Shown piece by piece: positions 10,297 through 21,524 of a stretch of 64,000 nucleotides of DNA. Below the pieces are notes generated by a model that saw only the letters and a list, made by a program, of their open reading frames with translations, was not told the DNA's origin and ran no database searches. The position numbers and the translations under genes were made by a program. The DNA comes from Platerodrilus igneus (taxonomy: Eukaryota; Arthropoda; Insecta; Coleoptera; Lycidae), in assembly GCA_036346225.1 (NCBI GenBank), contig JARFIW010001109.1, forward strand, positions 1,100,501 through 1,164,500, read 5' to 3'. Positions within the stretch are counted from its first letter, which is position 1, and every line of letters starts with the position of its first letter.

Positions 10297-11847
10297 TCAG
10301 AGATATTGTTCAAACTGGCTTCCATTCTCTCTTAAACAAAGTTCGCATCGTTTTATTAAAGACTTAATAGAATTTAATAAATAAACCGCCTTAACTTTAC
10401 GAAATGCTGCTTCAATTGAATTCCGCAACTCTTCAATACTATGGTTCTGGGTTTTATAGATTTCCTCTTTCAAAAAATTCCACAAGAAATAGTTCAATAT
10501 CGACAAGTAAAGGCATGTCCTTCAGTAATTCGTGCAAGTTGGTATACAAAATTTCAATATAGCGACAAGCTGAATGATTGTTTTCAAAAATATGGTATTG
10601 AAATTTGCCACCAACAATGTAGCAACAAATATTCAAACCATAACGGCTTTGTTGACGCCTCGTATGTTTGATAGGTATTTTCATTCGACCAGCAAGTGCT
10701 TCATCAGACCATATAATGTTATTTCCAAAATTGTTAGTAGCAGAACATTTACGGGGATACCATTGACAAAATCGCCTTCTTTTTTGAAAATCGTTGGGAA
10801 ACAAATTATGTATAATTTTATTTTTATAGGGTCGATATTTATTACGCTTCAATATTCTTGAAGCTGCTGATTTAGAAACACCCATTTCCCTTTCAATTTT
10901 CCTACATGATGTTCTTGGGTTTGTTTCCACACATGCTATGGTTGAAACAGTAGTTTGCTCTTGATTAAAAACTGCATACTGTTTCGTTTTAGGTTTTTCA
11001 AAGCAGCCAAACTGTTGTAAATACTATCTATCCTTTTAAACATGTTAATATTAGGTTGTTGTCTTTCAGGATACCTGTATTATTTACAAACGACATAGTA
11101 ATATTATTTGCTATTAGTTACACAATTACCTGTTAAAATATAAAGTTTTTGCTGATAGAGGAATTCTCGCAGACTCAATAAATGCAACTAGCATATCGTA
11201 TTTTTCGTAATTTTCAAATTTTACCATTTAGTAACAGACTGATGCTTCACTTACAAACTAACAATACAATTTATTGCATGCGCAATAGATATGATTGAAG
11301 CTCGTTGACGTTTGTTATACAAACAATTGTCGTTTTTTGTTTACCTTTTGTTTCGCGGCCAACTATTTATTACCAATAATATAATAAATTATTTTATTAT
11401 ACCAAAAACATGGAATAATTCGATCATTTGAAAAGATAATTATATTAAACTATATATTTTTGAAAAGCTGTCAAAAAGAGCTTTTAAATAAAGTGACAAC
11501 CAATTGTGGTTTCCATTTAAAAAATGCAAGTTTATATTATAACCTCAAAAGTGTTATAAATATTAAATATTTGCGTACACCACTGTATTCTACGTAAAAA
11601 ACCGTATAAAAAACTATTACAGTATTTTTGGATATTTTTGCAACCAAACGAGTTATACGAATTAATAGAATTGTTAAAAATATCAATTTTTGGCTATAAC
11701 TCGAAAACAAAAGAAGATCGCTCTCATGTGTTTTTTACCATTGAATAGATCTCAAAAAGTTTGCCCATGACTGCGCACACAATTTTATTGTATCTTTAAT
11801 AACAACTAAGTTACCCATTTAATACATCCAATTTGGGACACACTGTA
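10297..11847 (-). mobile_element. Tc1/mariner-superfamily transposon (broken)
   Basis: Minus-strand frames give an HTH N-terminus (SKSAASRILKRNKYRPYKNK in 10930-10454), a segment with NIIWSDEA (first catalytic Asp region), and a C-terminus in 10506-10297 with LNYFLWNFLKEEIYKTQNHS and IEELRNSIEAAF. This resembles the insect DUF4817-type transposase. Frames are shifted at about 10640 and 10500. The right end at about 11830-11847 reads CAGTGTGTCCCAAATTGG on the minus strand, a typical mariner-like terminus next to TA. The opposite terminus merges with the SINE tail and was not resolved. Confidence 0.75.
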
Positions 11848-12300
11848 CACTATCTCCGTTAATTTTTAACTTGTGCATCGTGGAAGCAATGAATACTGTG
11901 AAATGCAGAAAGACATTTGGAATTATTATGCAGGGACAAAAGATTGATATGCTTAGATTAGCAGATGAAATAGCGGTATTAGCATCTAGCAAGGGAGAGT
12001 TAGAAGTGGCTCATAATGAAATGAAAACAGTTCTAACAGAGAGATACGCCATGGAAATTAACAAAAATTAAACTAAGGCACTAATATGCAAAGGAGGGTA
12101 AAATTAATAAAAAACATATTAGAAGCAGAGATAGAAAAAAAGAGGTAGAGGTAGACCTAGGTTAGACTACTACACACATATAGTCAAAGATGAAGGCTGT
12201 GGGAATTTCAGGGATATGTGTAGACTAACTCAGAGTAGAAAACAATGGAAGTACGCGTCTAACCAGTTCCAGGACTGAAGACCTAATGATGACGATAGGC
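11848..12300 (+). mobile_element. RTE LINE copy A, RT end and 3' end
   Basis: After the transposon the LINE resumes within RT. The frame 11871-12071 has CIVEAMNTVKCRKTF, MQGQKIDMLRLADEIAVLAS (the active-site region, usually ADD, here ADE) and MKTVLTERYAMEINKN. A 3' stretch with GRGRPRLDYYTH-like coding and TAACCAGTTCCAGGACTGAA ends in an ATGATGACGA-type tail. The same 3' end occurs near 23340 and 57890. A block of RT between the two LINE parts is missing. Confidence 0.8.
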
Positions 12301-12389
12301 ATATTCAAAATATTAGTTAGTAAAGAAAATAATAGTAAGTTTGAATATTAAAGAAAGCATATAGTCCGAAAGAAATTTAGGTGGAAAAA

Positions 12390-14270
12390 TTAAAACAGAT
12401 AAGTTTGTTTAAAGTCGAACATTTTGTTTATTAAGTTTAGAAAATTTGTCAATAATGCATTCATAATCAAGGGATTAAAAAGATCGTTTTCTATAAACAT
12501 AAGTGATAAATTATTTAATGAACTGCGTACAAAAATTTTTATGCGTTTTAGAACAAAGAACGAGCGTTCACCGTTAGCGTTGCACATCAAAATTGTAAGA
12601 AAAAATTTTAAAATGGTTTCTACATTAAGAAATATAGTTTGTAACTCGTCAACTAATAATTTGTACATCTGTACAGGATTGGAAACGTTTTCTTTTTTAA
12701 TATATTTAATGAAGTGAAGCACTTCATCTCTGAAATATGTGATTTCAATATCCTTTTCGTATTTTACTCTCTATTTATTTACACACTCATTAATTTCACT
12801 GTCAGTCATTCTATAATCAAAGAAAAAACGAAAAATCACTTAATACATTGTAGTACAGAGCACTTTTTCTGGATATTTCTATACAAGCACATCACACATA
12901 ACGTTATGCGTGTTTATTATAAAAGACTCTTTTCCTGTTAATCGCATGTTGTTATCGAATGATTCCCCAAATGGTTATTTGGGTTTTCTCATCCTAAGTT
13001 CCTTGTAGTTGCTGGATCCCGTCAGTACATTCTATATTTTCTCAATATCTTCGAAGTTGTCTCTAAAAACCTTAATGAAATCTGTAAGAAATGTTAGGTG
13101 TAGAATTCTTTTCAACAAATTTGATGGTATGTATATTTTGTACTAATTTGTTAGTACTATTTATCTGTTGCAATAGCATGTCCCATAGTATTGTTAACAA
13201 AGCTCATTAAAATATTTTGCTAATTTCCTTGTTTCAATCTACTAATCGATTTTTCATTGCAGTCTTTGCTAATTTCCATTAAGATTTCTTTTATATTTTT
13301 GTAATGTAATCTTAGCGCTGAAACTGCGTCCGTTCTAGCTGACAAGTTAGTATCATTTATTCGCTTTAAATGTTAAGAATGAGCGTCCGCCTGGAATTTA
13401 TCTTTGAGAATGTTCTATCGTCGAGTAGATAACGAAAAATAAACAAATAAATTTTGTATAAAATCAAAATAATACACCGCTTCTGAACATAATCCTGCGG
13501 CATAGTTTCTAATTAAATTTAAAGCATGGTGGGCACATGGTAGCTGCTTCAATATGTTCATTTATTCGAGCTTGTAGTATACTATAGTTGCCAGACATGT
13601 TTGCTACATTGTCATACGTTTGACCTCCGCAGTTTAAGATGGTGTATGCTCATATAGTTTAGTAATTTTGGTACAACATTTTCCAAATACGTTGAATCGT
13701 GTTGCTAAAGTTAAAGGAAATAAAGAAAAAAGTTTTTTTATATCTACATATTTGTTAAAATATTTTAAAATCAGAATTAATTGGTCAGTATGGGTTATAT
13801 CGGGAGTTGAATCTAAAATATTGGCATAATACAGAACTTCTTGAACTTCAGCGACTAAAAAATTTCTAACTTTGTTTCCCACTAAACCTGTAAACTCATC
13901 ACATACAGTGTGTGACAAATAATTCACGTTTCCACTGTATATATTATTGAATTTTTGTAGATGACTGATAAGAAATTATCAAATTCTGCCAAACAGTCTA
14001 TGCAACGAAAAATTTCTTTTGCGTTTGGTATTAACATCTTCTTTATGTCCACGAAACGCTAGTTTCAAAGTTCATAATAATTTCACTGTTGCCATGATAT
14101 GTTTTAAAATTTTCCGCCAGTAGTTCTGTTTCGTTTCAGTTTGTCCTACTAAGTACATGTCGATTCATCCAGAAAGAGTTACCAGTTTTTTAAAAGTTAA
14201 CATAGATTTAAAATGACCTGGTAAAGATTCATGTTCTTTTAAACTCTTAGCTACATTTCTCCAGACACTA
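12390..14270 (-). pseudogene. hAT transposase, ZMYM1-like, broken
   Basis: Reading down the minus strand, ordered fragments of a hAT/ZMYM1-like protein appear: VTGFSVWRNVAKSLKEHESL near 14270-14220; GLVGNKVRNF and DSTPDITHTDQLILILKYF in 13927-13634 (DUF4371-like, with the first Asp region); CGGQTYDNVANMSGNYS near 13615-13570; LSARTDAVSALRLHYKNIK near 13340-13290; and the C-terminal dimerisation segment NANGERSFFVLKRIK and LMFIENDLF in 12722-12390. Many stops lie between the pieces. Terminal inverted repeats were not found. A separate N-terminal remnant of this protein type is at 34530-35010. Confidence 0.75.
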
Positions 14271-14389
14271 AAGCCTGTTACAAGTTTTGATTTTGATGTA
14301 GAAAAACATTTATTTTGTTTTGGTTCACGGAATTTTACCGAACACTATTTATTTTTTGAGACTTTTAGTACGTTTTTGCTAGCGTGTGG

Positions 14390-14900
14390 AGAATATTTTA
14401 TTACGTTGTGATACACCATACTCAGTTTTTGTATATCGGCCTTATCATTATCTGTTGTTTTGTTTTTCAGAATATATATCATCTCCAACCATTCTCTCTT
14501 TTTTTTTATTAACTATAGTATTTAAAATTTTAGTTCTATCAAAAGCAAATTTATGGTTTGTTTACATTTCATGTTGTGTAAGCGCGGATTGATCTTTTTT
14601 GTTATATTTATGACCGTTTAGTTGCTTCCGTAAGTGCTGTTCACTCAGCCCAATGCAAACACATTTGCAGTTATTTCGACATGGGATGCTATATATAGTG
14701 TGTGTTATTTTGTTGTTAAGAGTTATGTCCTTTATTTTAGTAAACAAATTTTTATTTAAATTAAAACATACATGGGCTAAATTTATGTTGCTTTTTAAAA
14801 ATATTTCTGTAAATTTCCGGATAAACCTGGAATACGAGGAATTTGAACTATTTTTTTAACGAATGTATTATTTTTTATGTTGTCTTTATGGCGATTAGTG
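14390..14900 (-). pseudogene. Penelope-like element, GIY-YIG endonuclease part
   Basis: The frame 14747-14562 contains ITHTIYSIPCRNNCKCVCIG, then LSEQHLRKQLNGHKYNKKD and ALTQHE. This matches the order of the GIY-YIG nuclease of Penelope-like retroelements (I-Y-IPC, then IG, then L..R...H). Upstream (to about 14870) the text FIRKFTEIFLKSNIN and NKNLFTKIKD fits the linker after RT. Downstream, FDRTKILNTIVNKKK then REWLEMIY continues in another frame to about 14400. The RT core was not found. Confidence 0.65.
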
Positions 14901-15049
14901 TAATATTTGTGTATTCGTTTTTAAAATATGTTATTTATTAGGTATTCCAAATTGTAATTGTTTCGTAATACATTTTTAACTTTTTCCATTCTTTTCTGTA
15001 TTCTAAATCCGTTAATTTAATGACTCTGACAGTTAAGCTTTAAATAACT
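14900..15049. other. Short AT-rich gap
   Basis: Nothing recognisable lies between the Penelope-like and BEL/Pao fragments. Confidence 0.4.
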
Positions 15050-15940
15050 GCCAAAGAAACGTAAAGGATGTTTATCATCCGCCCGTATTCCGATGCGCAA
15101 AACATTTCTTTTATATCGCCGGTTTGTGCTACTCTTCTCTGACAAAACACAAGAATATGCCAAACAATGAAGAAAGTAAGTCATGACCCTTGAGCAACAT
15201 GGAATTGAGCGACACTCCTTTCATTGTACCAGCCGCATATTAAATTAACTTGAATTCATTCTTATTTGTATTAACGGCGATTAAGTGAGGCAAGTACCAA
15301 ACTTTCTCATGATGCTCTTCGATTTCTTCAAGAAGTAGTTTACGCCCATAACCTTTATCTGTAAAGTCTTGGATATGTTCCTTTAAATTTTTAGCAAGAA
15401 TAGGGTCTTTTTTCAAACGGTTCATTAAAATTTAGTGACGCTTTAGTGCCATATTTCACAAATCCAACAGCTGAAGATGGTCGTGCTTCCAAAACAATCC
15501 CACAGTATATTGGCTATTTTGCCACTTAAAAGTTTCACTCATGCTGGATGCGGCACGATGAATGGAATAGTTAGGTAGTTGCACACCTAGGCTTTCCACA
15601 ACAAAATAAGACTTTACTGAATTATGCAACTCTATGTCATCTGCGATGACGACACATTTACAACCGTCGTGAAAGTTTTGATGCTCTTCTTTAGTATGTC
15701 TTTGGTTAAGAAACGCAAATATGGACCATCCCAAACGGCATTTGGCTGCTATAGGATCAAATTTACCACATTTTTTAACTTTCAAAGGAATCGCTAATTT
15801 CCAATTATGTAAGCCAATCTACATATCAGATTTTATGTTTATAAAAGATTCCACAGGTAAATTCTTTAAAAAAGGAAATTGACTGCTAAGTACTGCGGCG
15901 TCGTTCGGTTTACCTGTGACCAGAACGTATACGAAGGGTT
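15050..15940 (-). pseudogene. Second BEL/Pao fragment: protease-to-RT region
   Basis: The minus strand reads VYVLVTGKPNDAAV near 15930-15890, then IGLHNWKLAIPLKVKKC, then the frame 15785-15456 (AAKCRLGWSIF, KSYFVVESLGVQLP, YTVGLFWKHDHLQLL), the linker 15425-15240 (DKGYGRKLL, VWYLPHLIAV), and RT text with SLNSMLLKGHDLLSSLFGI near 15190-15130. This is the protease/RT junction of a BEL/Pao family different from the one at 3354-9837. It ends where the Ty3/gypsy LTR begins at 15941. Confidence 0.75.
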
Positions 15941-16480
15941 TGTACACAAAAGATGATTGATAGGCTCTGCAGTATTACATCAGATTAACTTGATTGATAG
16001 GTACAAGGGTTTTGCGTTTAAATGTTATTTAAATTACAATAGAAAATGCCGAGGATGTTATTTGCATCATTTCTGACATTTTTTCTGACATTTCTCGAAT
16101 TAAATAGTATTATTGAAATGTATAAATATACATTTGATTACGATATCAGTTCTAATTTAAAATTTTGAAAGAAGCGATGTGATATAAATTACTAATAATT
16201 GCCTTAATTGCAGAATCTGATAAATTACTGTAGTGATCATAAAAATTAATCTAAATTAATAATTAATGCTTGGACAGTTAATTATAGTGCTTGGATAGTA
16301 ATTTCGAAGTAACACCTTGTTTTAGTGTTGAAAAGTTGATATTTGTACTGTTAGCGATTAACTAGAAAGCACATTGTTGTGAAAGCTTTTAGAACTACAT
16401 TGTAGCTACGAGTTGTTGAAAAGGTTTGTATAATCAGTTTGATAATAAAAAACTGTTGCTTGTGAAATAGAATTTTTGTT
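15941..16480 (+). repeat. 5' LTR of Ty3/gypsy element
   Basis: This is a direct repeat of 21525-22190. Shared strings include AACTTGATTGATAGGTACAA, TTGATATTTGTACTGTTAGC and TATAATCAGTTTGATAATAA. It begins TGTACACAAAA as the other copy does. The inner end is uncertain within about 20 bp. Divergence is substantial, so this is an old insertion. It is inserted in a BEL/Pao fragment. Confidence 0.75.
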
Positions 16481-16499
16481 ACACTGCTGTCAAGTAGAG

Positions 16500-17660
16500 G
16501 AAATTATAGACTTTTGAACGAGTTCTATTTGCATGCTTATCCCTCGTAGCCAAAAAAAGGAAATGAACATCGAAATTATGTTGTTTTTGAAGGACTTTAA
16601 GCTCGACATGGAGGAAAATTCCGTAAAATTAAAGGAAATTTTACAGAAAGATTACAGAAAAGTACCGTAAGCCTTGCAGCAAAACTAAACGAGACCGCAG
16701 TGAATTTACAGAAATATTATATAGAGCGATTGGATCAAAATGCAAAACCGGTTGAACAAGCATTAATTGAAAATTACCGCCAAACTGAGAAAGAACTTTA
16801 TACAGGAAACTACAAAATCCGCGGTAAACCCGAAAACCAAACTTTCCGGGGGTTTACAGAAACTTGAAGCGGAGTTTACCGAGAAATTATTAGAAAACTC
16901 GCGTAAAATGGAAGAAGAGGTACTGGAAATGTAAGAACGGATTAATTCCTTAATAGTGCAGGCACCAGAGCTCAGATTGTGACTGATACAACAGCACGCG
17001 CCAGAATTAAAGAATGTCGGACAATGTGAGCAGACTTTAAGATTCAAAGTAAAACCACCCATATTTGTTGTAAAGTTACTTCAGCAGACATATTTTAAAC
17101 AATTCGAGGCTGCTGTAAGAACTAACGACTGGAACGATGGTGGGCAACCGTGTTGATTGTCGCATTACGAGATGAGGCGTTGAATATTCTGCAGGCCATA
17201 CCAGACCACGACCAATGAAGCTACAGGACCTTAACATCAAGGCTAGAAATGAGATAAGGCGACTCTCGTCTGCAACAAACGTACCTATCCAACAGCATCG
17301 CTAATTTTCTAGAACAGATAACAGTACAGAACTTTATTGGCGGGATACGCGACGGAAAGACCCAACAAGGACTCTAGATGATGCGATAGCTCATGATTTG
17401 AAATTTGAAGCAGCAAGGCAAGCCAAGGTAAGGTGCTATATAAAACAGCAAGGCCAAGAAAGCATTAAGAAAGTTATTCGGGGGGTACTTCGTGAACATC
17501 AACCAAAAAGAAATGGACTCAGATGCTGAAATTGTGATGGGCTTGGACATATATAGTCCAACTGTAAATAGCCCAAGAAGGAAGCAGAAAAGCCGGTTGA
17601 TTAGGGAAAACCCCAGTAATCAAGCATAGAAGCGATATAGGAGATGCACGACCAATAAGA
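16500..17660 (+). pseudogene. Ty3/gypsy gag (broken)
   Basis: Plus-strand text in several frames gives a coiled-coil-like N-terminus rich in Lys/Glu (LKEILQKDYRK, LEAEFTEKLLENSRKMEEEV near 16860-16920), then KPPIFVV and FKQFEAAVRTNDWND near 17060-17140, a gag capsid-type segment. Next come a YLEQ/FIGGIRDG-like segment near 17330 and LKFEAARQAK near 17400. A partial zinc-knuckle (CWNCDGLGHI-like) lies near 17523-17555. Stops prevent a single reading frame. Confidence 0.6.
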
Positions 17661-17749
17661 CCGCAGCCGTAAAGACTTCCATTGGCCAAACGCGAAGAGG
17701 TTAAGAAAATAATTGGAACTATGGAAGCAATGAGTGATTGAGCACTCTG

Positions 17750-19810
17750 ACAGCCTTTAGGCATCCTCTGCTTTCTTGTTAAAAAGGACGGGTCGACAAG
17801 ATTTTGTGTGGACTACAGACGATTGAATGACGTGACCACTTGCAGAGATTGACGACACCCTAGATACACTTTCAAGGTGGCGATGGTTCTCAACCTTGGA
17901 TTCGAAGAGTGGCTACTGGTATGTAATCTGTAACCAAAAGATCGGGAAGACTCCTTTCACTCACTATTGGTACTGGTCTATGGCAATATACAGTAATGTC
18001 AATTGGGCCCTGTAACGCTCCTGCCACCTTTGAGCGTTTAATGGATAACATATTGCGTGGGCTGTCGTAGAAAACGTGCCTTGTATATTTGGTTGACGTG
18101 ATTGTGAATGGGAAGTCGTTTGGGTAATACTTGACAAATTACAAAAACTTGTTTCGATGATTCAGAGAAGCCGATCTGAAGCGAATACCCAAGATATGTC
18201 CTCTACTAGGCAAAGAGATAAAACACCCAAAGCAGATCAGACTCAGAATAGGTTAAGACAGTACAAGAGTGGCCGTTGCCAAGAAACGAATATCAGCTAT
18301 GCAGCTTTGTAGATGAGCATGACTTCAACACGGAACACCGTGCTGGTACAAGTCATCGTAATGCGGATGCGCTTTTGAGACGACCTTGACCTAAAGATTG
18401 TAGCCATTGCTTATAGTTAAAAACAAAGTATGATCTACTTGTTTGGACTACCGTAATCAATGACGATTGAAAGCTTTTACAGATTCGAACGGAACAGGAC
18501 AAAGACCTAGGTGTCATTCTGGGTGGGAAAGCCACAGTAGAACGTTTGTTCTGGCAGGATATTAGCCCATTGAGTAGCACCCTGAAGTCGTACTGGGCAC
18601 AGTACGATTCCCTGAAATTAGAGAATTGAATCTTGGTGCGATCCTTGGCCAATGGAGATGAATCCGTGAGTACGCTTCAGGTAGTGGTTCCTAAAAGTCG
18701 AGGGTCAGACATTTGCATAATGAGTTTTCTGGCGGGCACTTCGGTTTTAAGAAGAATGTGGAAAAGTTCGCTCAAGATTTTAGTGGGTAGGCTGCAACGA
18801 CAATTTAAAGGAGTGGTGCCGTAAGTGTCGGTTGTGTGCACCATTGGGAAACTGTGATGCTCTACTGAAGCAATACAACGTGGAAAACCCCTTTGAGAGA
18901 TTGACAATCGATATTGCCGATCCATTCCCTAAAACTGACTCCGGGAATAAGTATATCTTGGTAGCCATGGACTATTTTACGAAGTCGATCGAAGCGCATG
19001 CTATACCAAACCAAGAAGCTGCAACCGCCGCTGACGTGTTAGTAAAGAAATTGTTTTGCCGTTTAGAGTTCCTATAAAGTTACACGCCTATCAGGGTAGA
19101 AATTTTGAGTCAGCGTTATTCCACGAAGTATGCCGGTTGCTGGGGGTTGAAAAATATCCGAACAACACCATTGTAAGCGCAAGCGGATGGTATGGTGGAG
19201 CGCATAAATAGAATCTTGGTCGAGTACCTTTAAAAGGTTGTCTCCAAACGTCAGAGAAACTGGGACCAATGTTAATATCTATTTTTATTGGCCTATCCGT
19301 CTACAGTTTACAAAAGCACCGGATAGACACATGTATGTGCTATGCTAGAACGTAATGTACATTTGCCATGTGACCTTGAGTTTGAGCTCCGTCGAGAAGC
19401 TTAAAAGCAAGTTGCATAACATCCATGGTGGAGTTTAGGAAAGATGTTCAGATCACACACGATTGGATAAAGACCAGATATGACATCAAGGCACAAGAAT
19501 CTGTTTTTCAAAAAAGCGACTGCGCCTGGCTATACAATGCCAGGCGGAAGCGTGGACTATTTCCAAGGTTACAGAGTCATTGGGAGTGTCCTCACAAAGT
19601 TATAAAAAGAATCAACGACGTGGTATATTGGATTTGTAAGCTCCCAAAAAGAAGAACAATAGTGCTGCACATTAACCGGTTAGCATACTACCATAGCGAT
19701 GACGCCAGTAATGCCGAAAAACAGCAAGCACTGAGACGAACAAACAGTTACGCTCGTGAGGATAAACGAAGGTCTAAACTGAGCAATGATTGGTTCATGT
19801 CTCTGTACAA
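17750..19810 (+). pseudogene. Ty3/gypsy pol: RT, RNase H, integrase (broken)
   Basis: RT is visible as KKDGSTRFCVDYRRLNDVTT (17788-17846), then CNAPATFERLMDNILRGL near 18018-18070 and LVYLVDVIVNGKSF near 18080-18120. The catalytic pair usually reads DD, here VD. Integrase follows with ERLTIDIADPF near 18895 (first Asp), KYILVAMDYFTK and a later ADGMVERINRILVEYL near 19180-19230 (catalytic Glu). The 175-residue frame 19425-19952 begins in the integrase C-terminus (DCAWLYNARRKRGLFPRLQS, then VLHINRLA) and runs on into the macro domain. Numerous stops break the RT and integrase core. Confidence 0.8.
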
Positions 19811-19829
19811 CGGCACAGGCAAGGCGAGA

Positions 19830-21300
19830 TTTGGGGTAACGAAAGAGATTCAAAGTAATCTATTCGATGTGCCATCGAAATACTCCATGGCACATTGCGT
19901 AGTTAAGGACCTTGGTAGGTCCCGAGGACTTGCATTGGTGTTTAAAAATTGACCTGGTGGTTTGAATCAACTTCATAGGCAACAACAATTGGTTAAGACC
20001 GCGCAGCTAAAGGACTGACATTGTAGCATCCACTACTTGATGACTAAGCAAAAACCTTTTGAAAAATCGGATTACCAGAATCTGTGGAAGGTTAGTGGAT
20101 TTCGTGATAACCAAATATTCTAATAATTTAAAGTTATTATTGAAGTGGGTTTCAAGGCTTTGAAAAGTGAGTGACTCGATATAGGAAGTTCAAAGTGCGG
20201 AATTGTAAGAGGCTTGTTCAATTGAAACCCATCTTTGGTCAGGTTAGCCTTGGAAACAATTGTAATTACTCAACTGACGTTTTGCAACGTTAGTGGTTTC
20301 TGTAAACTTCGCACTGGTCACTTTCTCTCGTATATATTTGATAGCAATTTTTAGTATTGACTTTGAAATGACGTTTGCTGTTAACAATCCGACCAAATGT
20401 TATCAGCGTGCGTGCGGTCATTCAATTTCTGTGTGCTGAAGGTTTACAACCATTGGAAATTTATACACGAATGCAAGCAGTGTATGAAAACACATGTTTT
20501 GCGTATCCAATTGCCAAAGAATGGTGTCGAAAATTTAAGAATGAACGCGAAGGGACAAATGATAAACCGCGACCAGGTGCAATGTGTACCGCGTCAACAG
20601 ACAGGAATATGGCATGTGTGAAAGAAAATCTACAGCGAAAGAAATGGAGGATATTAGAGCATCCACCCTATAGTTTCGATTTATCGCTTTGCGATTTTCA
20701 CATCTTTGGGCCACTGAAAAAAGGCGTTAAAAGGTAAAAGTTTTCAGTTGGACGAAGAAGTACAAAACGCCGTAAAAGAATTTTTAAGGCAGCAGCCACA
20801 AGATTTCTTTAAGCAGGGTATACATAGGTTGACGAAACAATGGAATATGTGCCTAATTCGTAGTGGTAATTATTTTTAAATTTAGTTGCCAATATATTTT
20901 TCCTGAACCAAAAATGGGTTTCAATTGAACAAGCTTCGTACAATAAAGACAATCAATAGGAGGTACATGTAAAAGAACTCTAGGCTAGGTGGAATTGGTA
21001 TTATAAAGTAAGCATTAGCTGTTAAGAACACATGTGCAATAAGGAACTAGACGAAAAACAATAGATTGCAATGGTTGTTCTGTACCTTAAAGTATGACTT
21101 TGTTTTAACTTTGTGAATACCCTAACCCGACGAGAGGCCCCAAGAAAATACTGCATGGCAATCCTGCTTGAGATGATCAAATTTGAGGACAAGAAGTTGG
21201 CCATACCCAAGATCGGTTGTGGGCTCGATGGGTTGAACTGGAGGGTAATACAAAATATGCTGCAGGTACTGTTCCACAAAACCAGGGTTTAGATTTTGGC
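19830..21300 (+). pseudogene. Macro domain (OARD1-like) in gypsy 3' region, split by mariner
   Basis: Macro domains bind ADP-ribose, and some remove it from proteins. Within the same open frame as the integrase tail, residues from about 19834 read KEIQSNLFDVPSKYSMAHCV then VKDLGRSRGLALVFK, which fits the start of an OARD1/TARG1-type macro domain. After a stop at 19950 the text continues in-frame to about 20110 with HYLMTKQKPFEKSDYQNLW. A mariner (20208-20938) intervenes, and from about 21165 the frame reads LLEMIKFEDKKLAIPKIGCG then LDGLNWRVIQNMLQVLF, the hallmark C-terminal motif. Stops make this copy inactive. Linkage to pol by one frame argues that it is part of the retrotransposon and not a host gene. 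Confidence 0.72.
20208..20938 (+). mobile_element. Internally deleted mariner, 731 bp
   Basis: Inverted ends of about 34 bp (GCTTGTTCAATTGAAACCCA at left, its complement at right) are flanked by TA on both sides (20206-20207 and 20939-20940). The inside gives a mariner transposase N-terminus (VRAVIQFLCAEGLQPLEIYT, PIAKEWCRKF) joined directly to the C-terminal catalytic segment (HPPYSFDLSLCDFHIFGPLK), with the middle lost. A complete mariner is about 1.3 kb, so this is a deletion derivative that probably moved with enzyme supplied in trans. It lies inside the macro-domain region. Confidence 0.88.
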
Positions 21301-21516
21301 CTGATTACAATCCAAATGATACGGCGTTTGCTGCGAAAAGTATTGATTGTTACTTCTATCAATATGGAAACTGCATAAATTGCTTCGATTGTCTTTATCG
21401 CCATTGGGTATTGCAACGTCCTAGTCACAGAGTATTTTGGAACAGAACAGCTCTAAGAGAAGGCAGTGTGGCGTCGTTTGATTCTTTTGTGACCAAAATA
21501 AATTACATTAATACGT
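21290..21516 (+). CDS. Small unassigned ORF before gypsy 3' LTR
   Basis: An open stretch of about 75 codons follows the macro domain in another frame and ends TAA at 21514-21516, a few bases before the 3' LTR. It starts without a clear Met and reads FRFWPDYNPNDTAF, then a Cys-rich part (DCYFYQYGNCINCFDCLYRH) and WNRTALREGSVASFDSF. I do not recognise the family. Its openness amid decayed DNA and its Cys pattern suggest a real former coding region of the element, perhaps an extension of the macro protein or a separate small protein. Confidence 0.35.
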
Positions 21517-21524
21517 AAGCGATT

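Noticed and set aside
12424..12717. 97-codon plus-strand ORF
   Set aside because: It is an antisense shadow of the hAT C-terminal segment, which has recognisable motifs on the minus strand.
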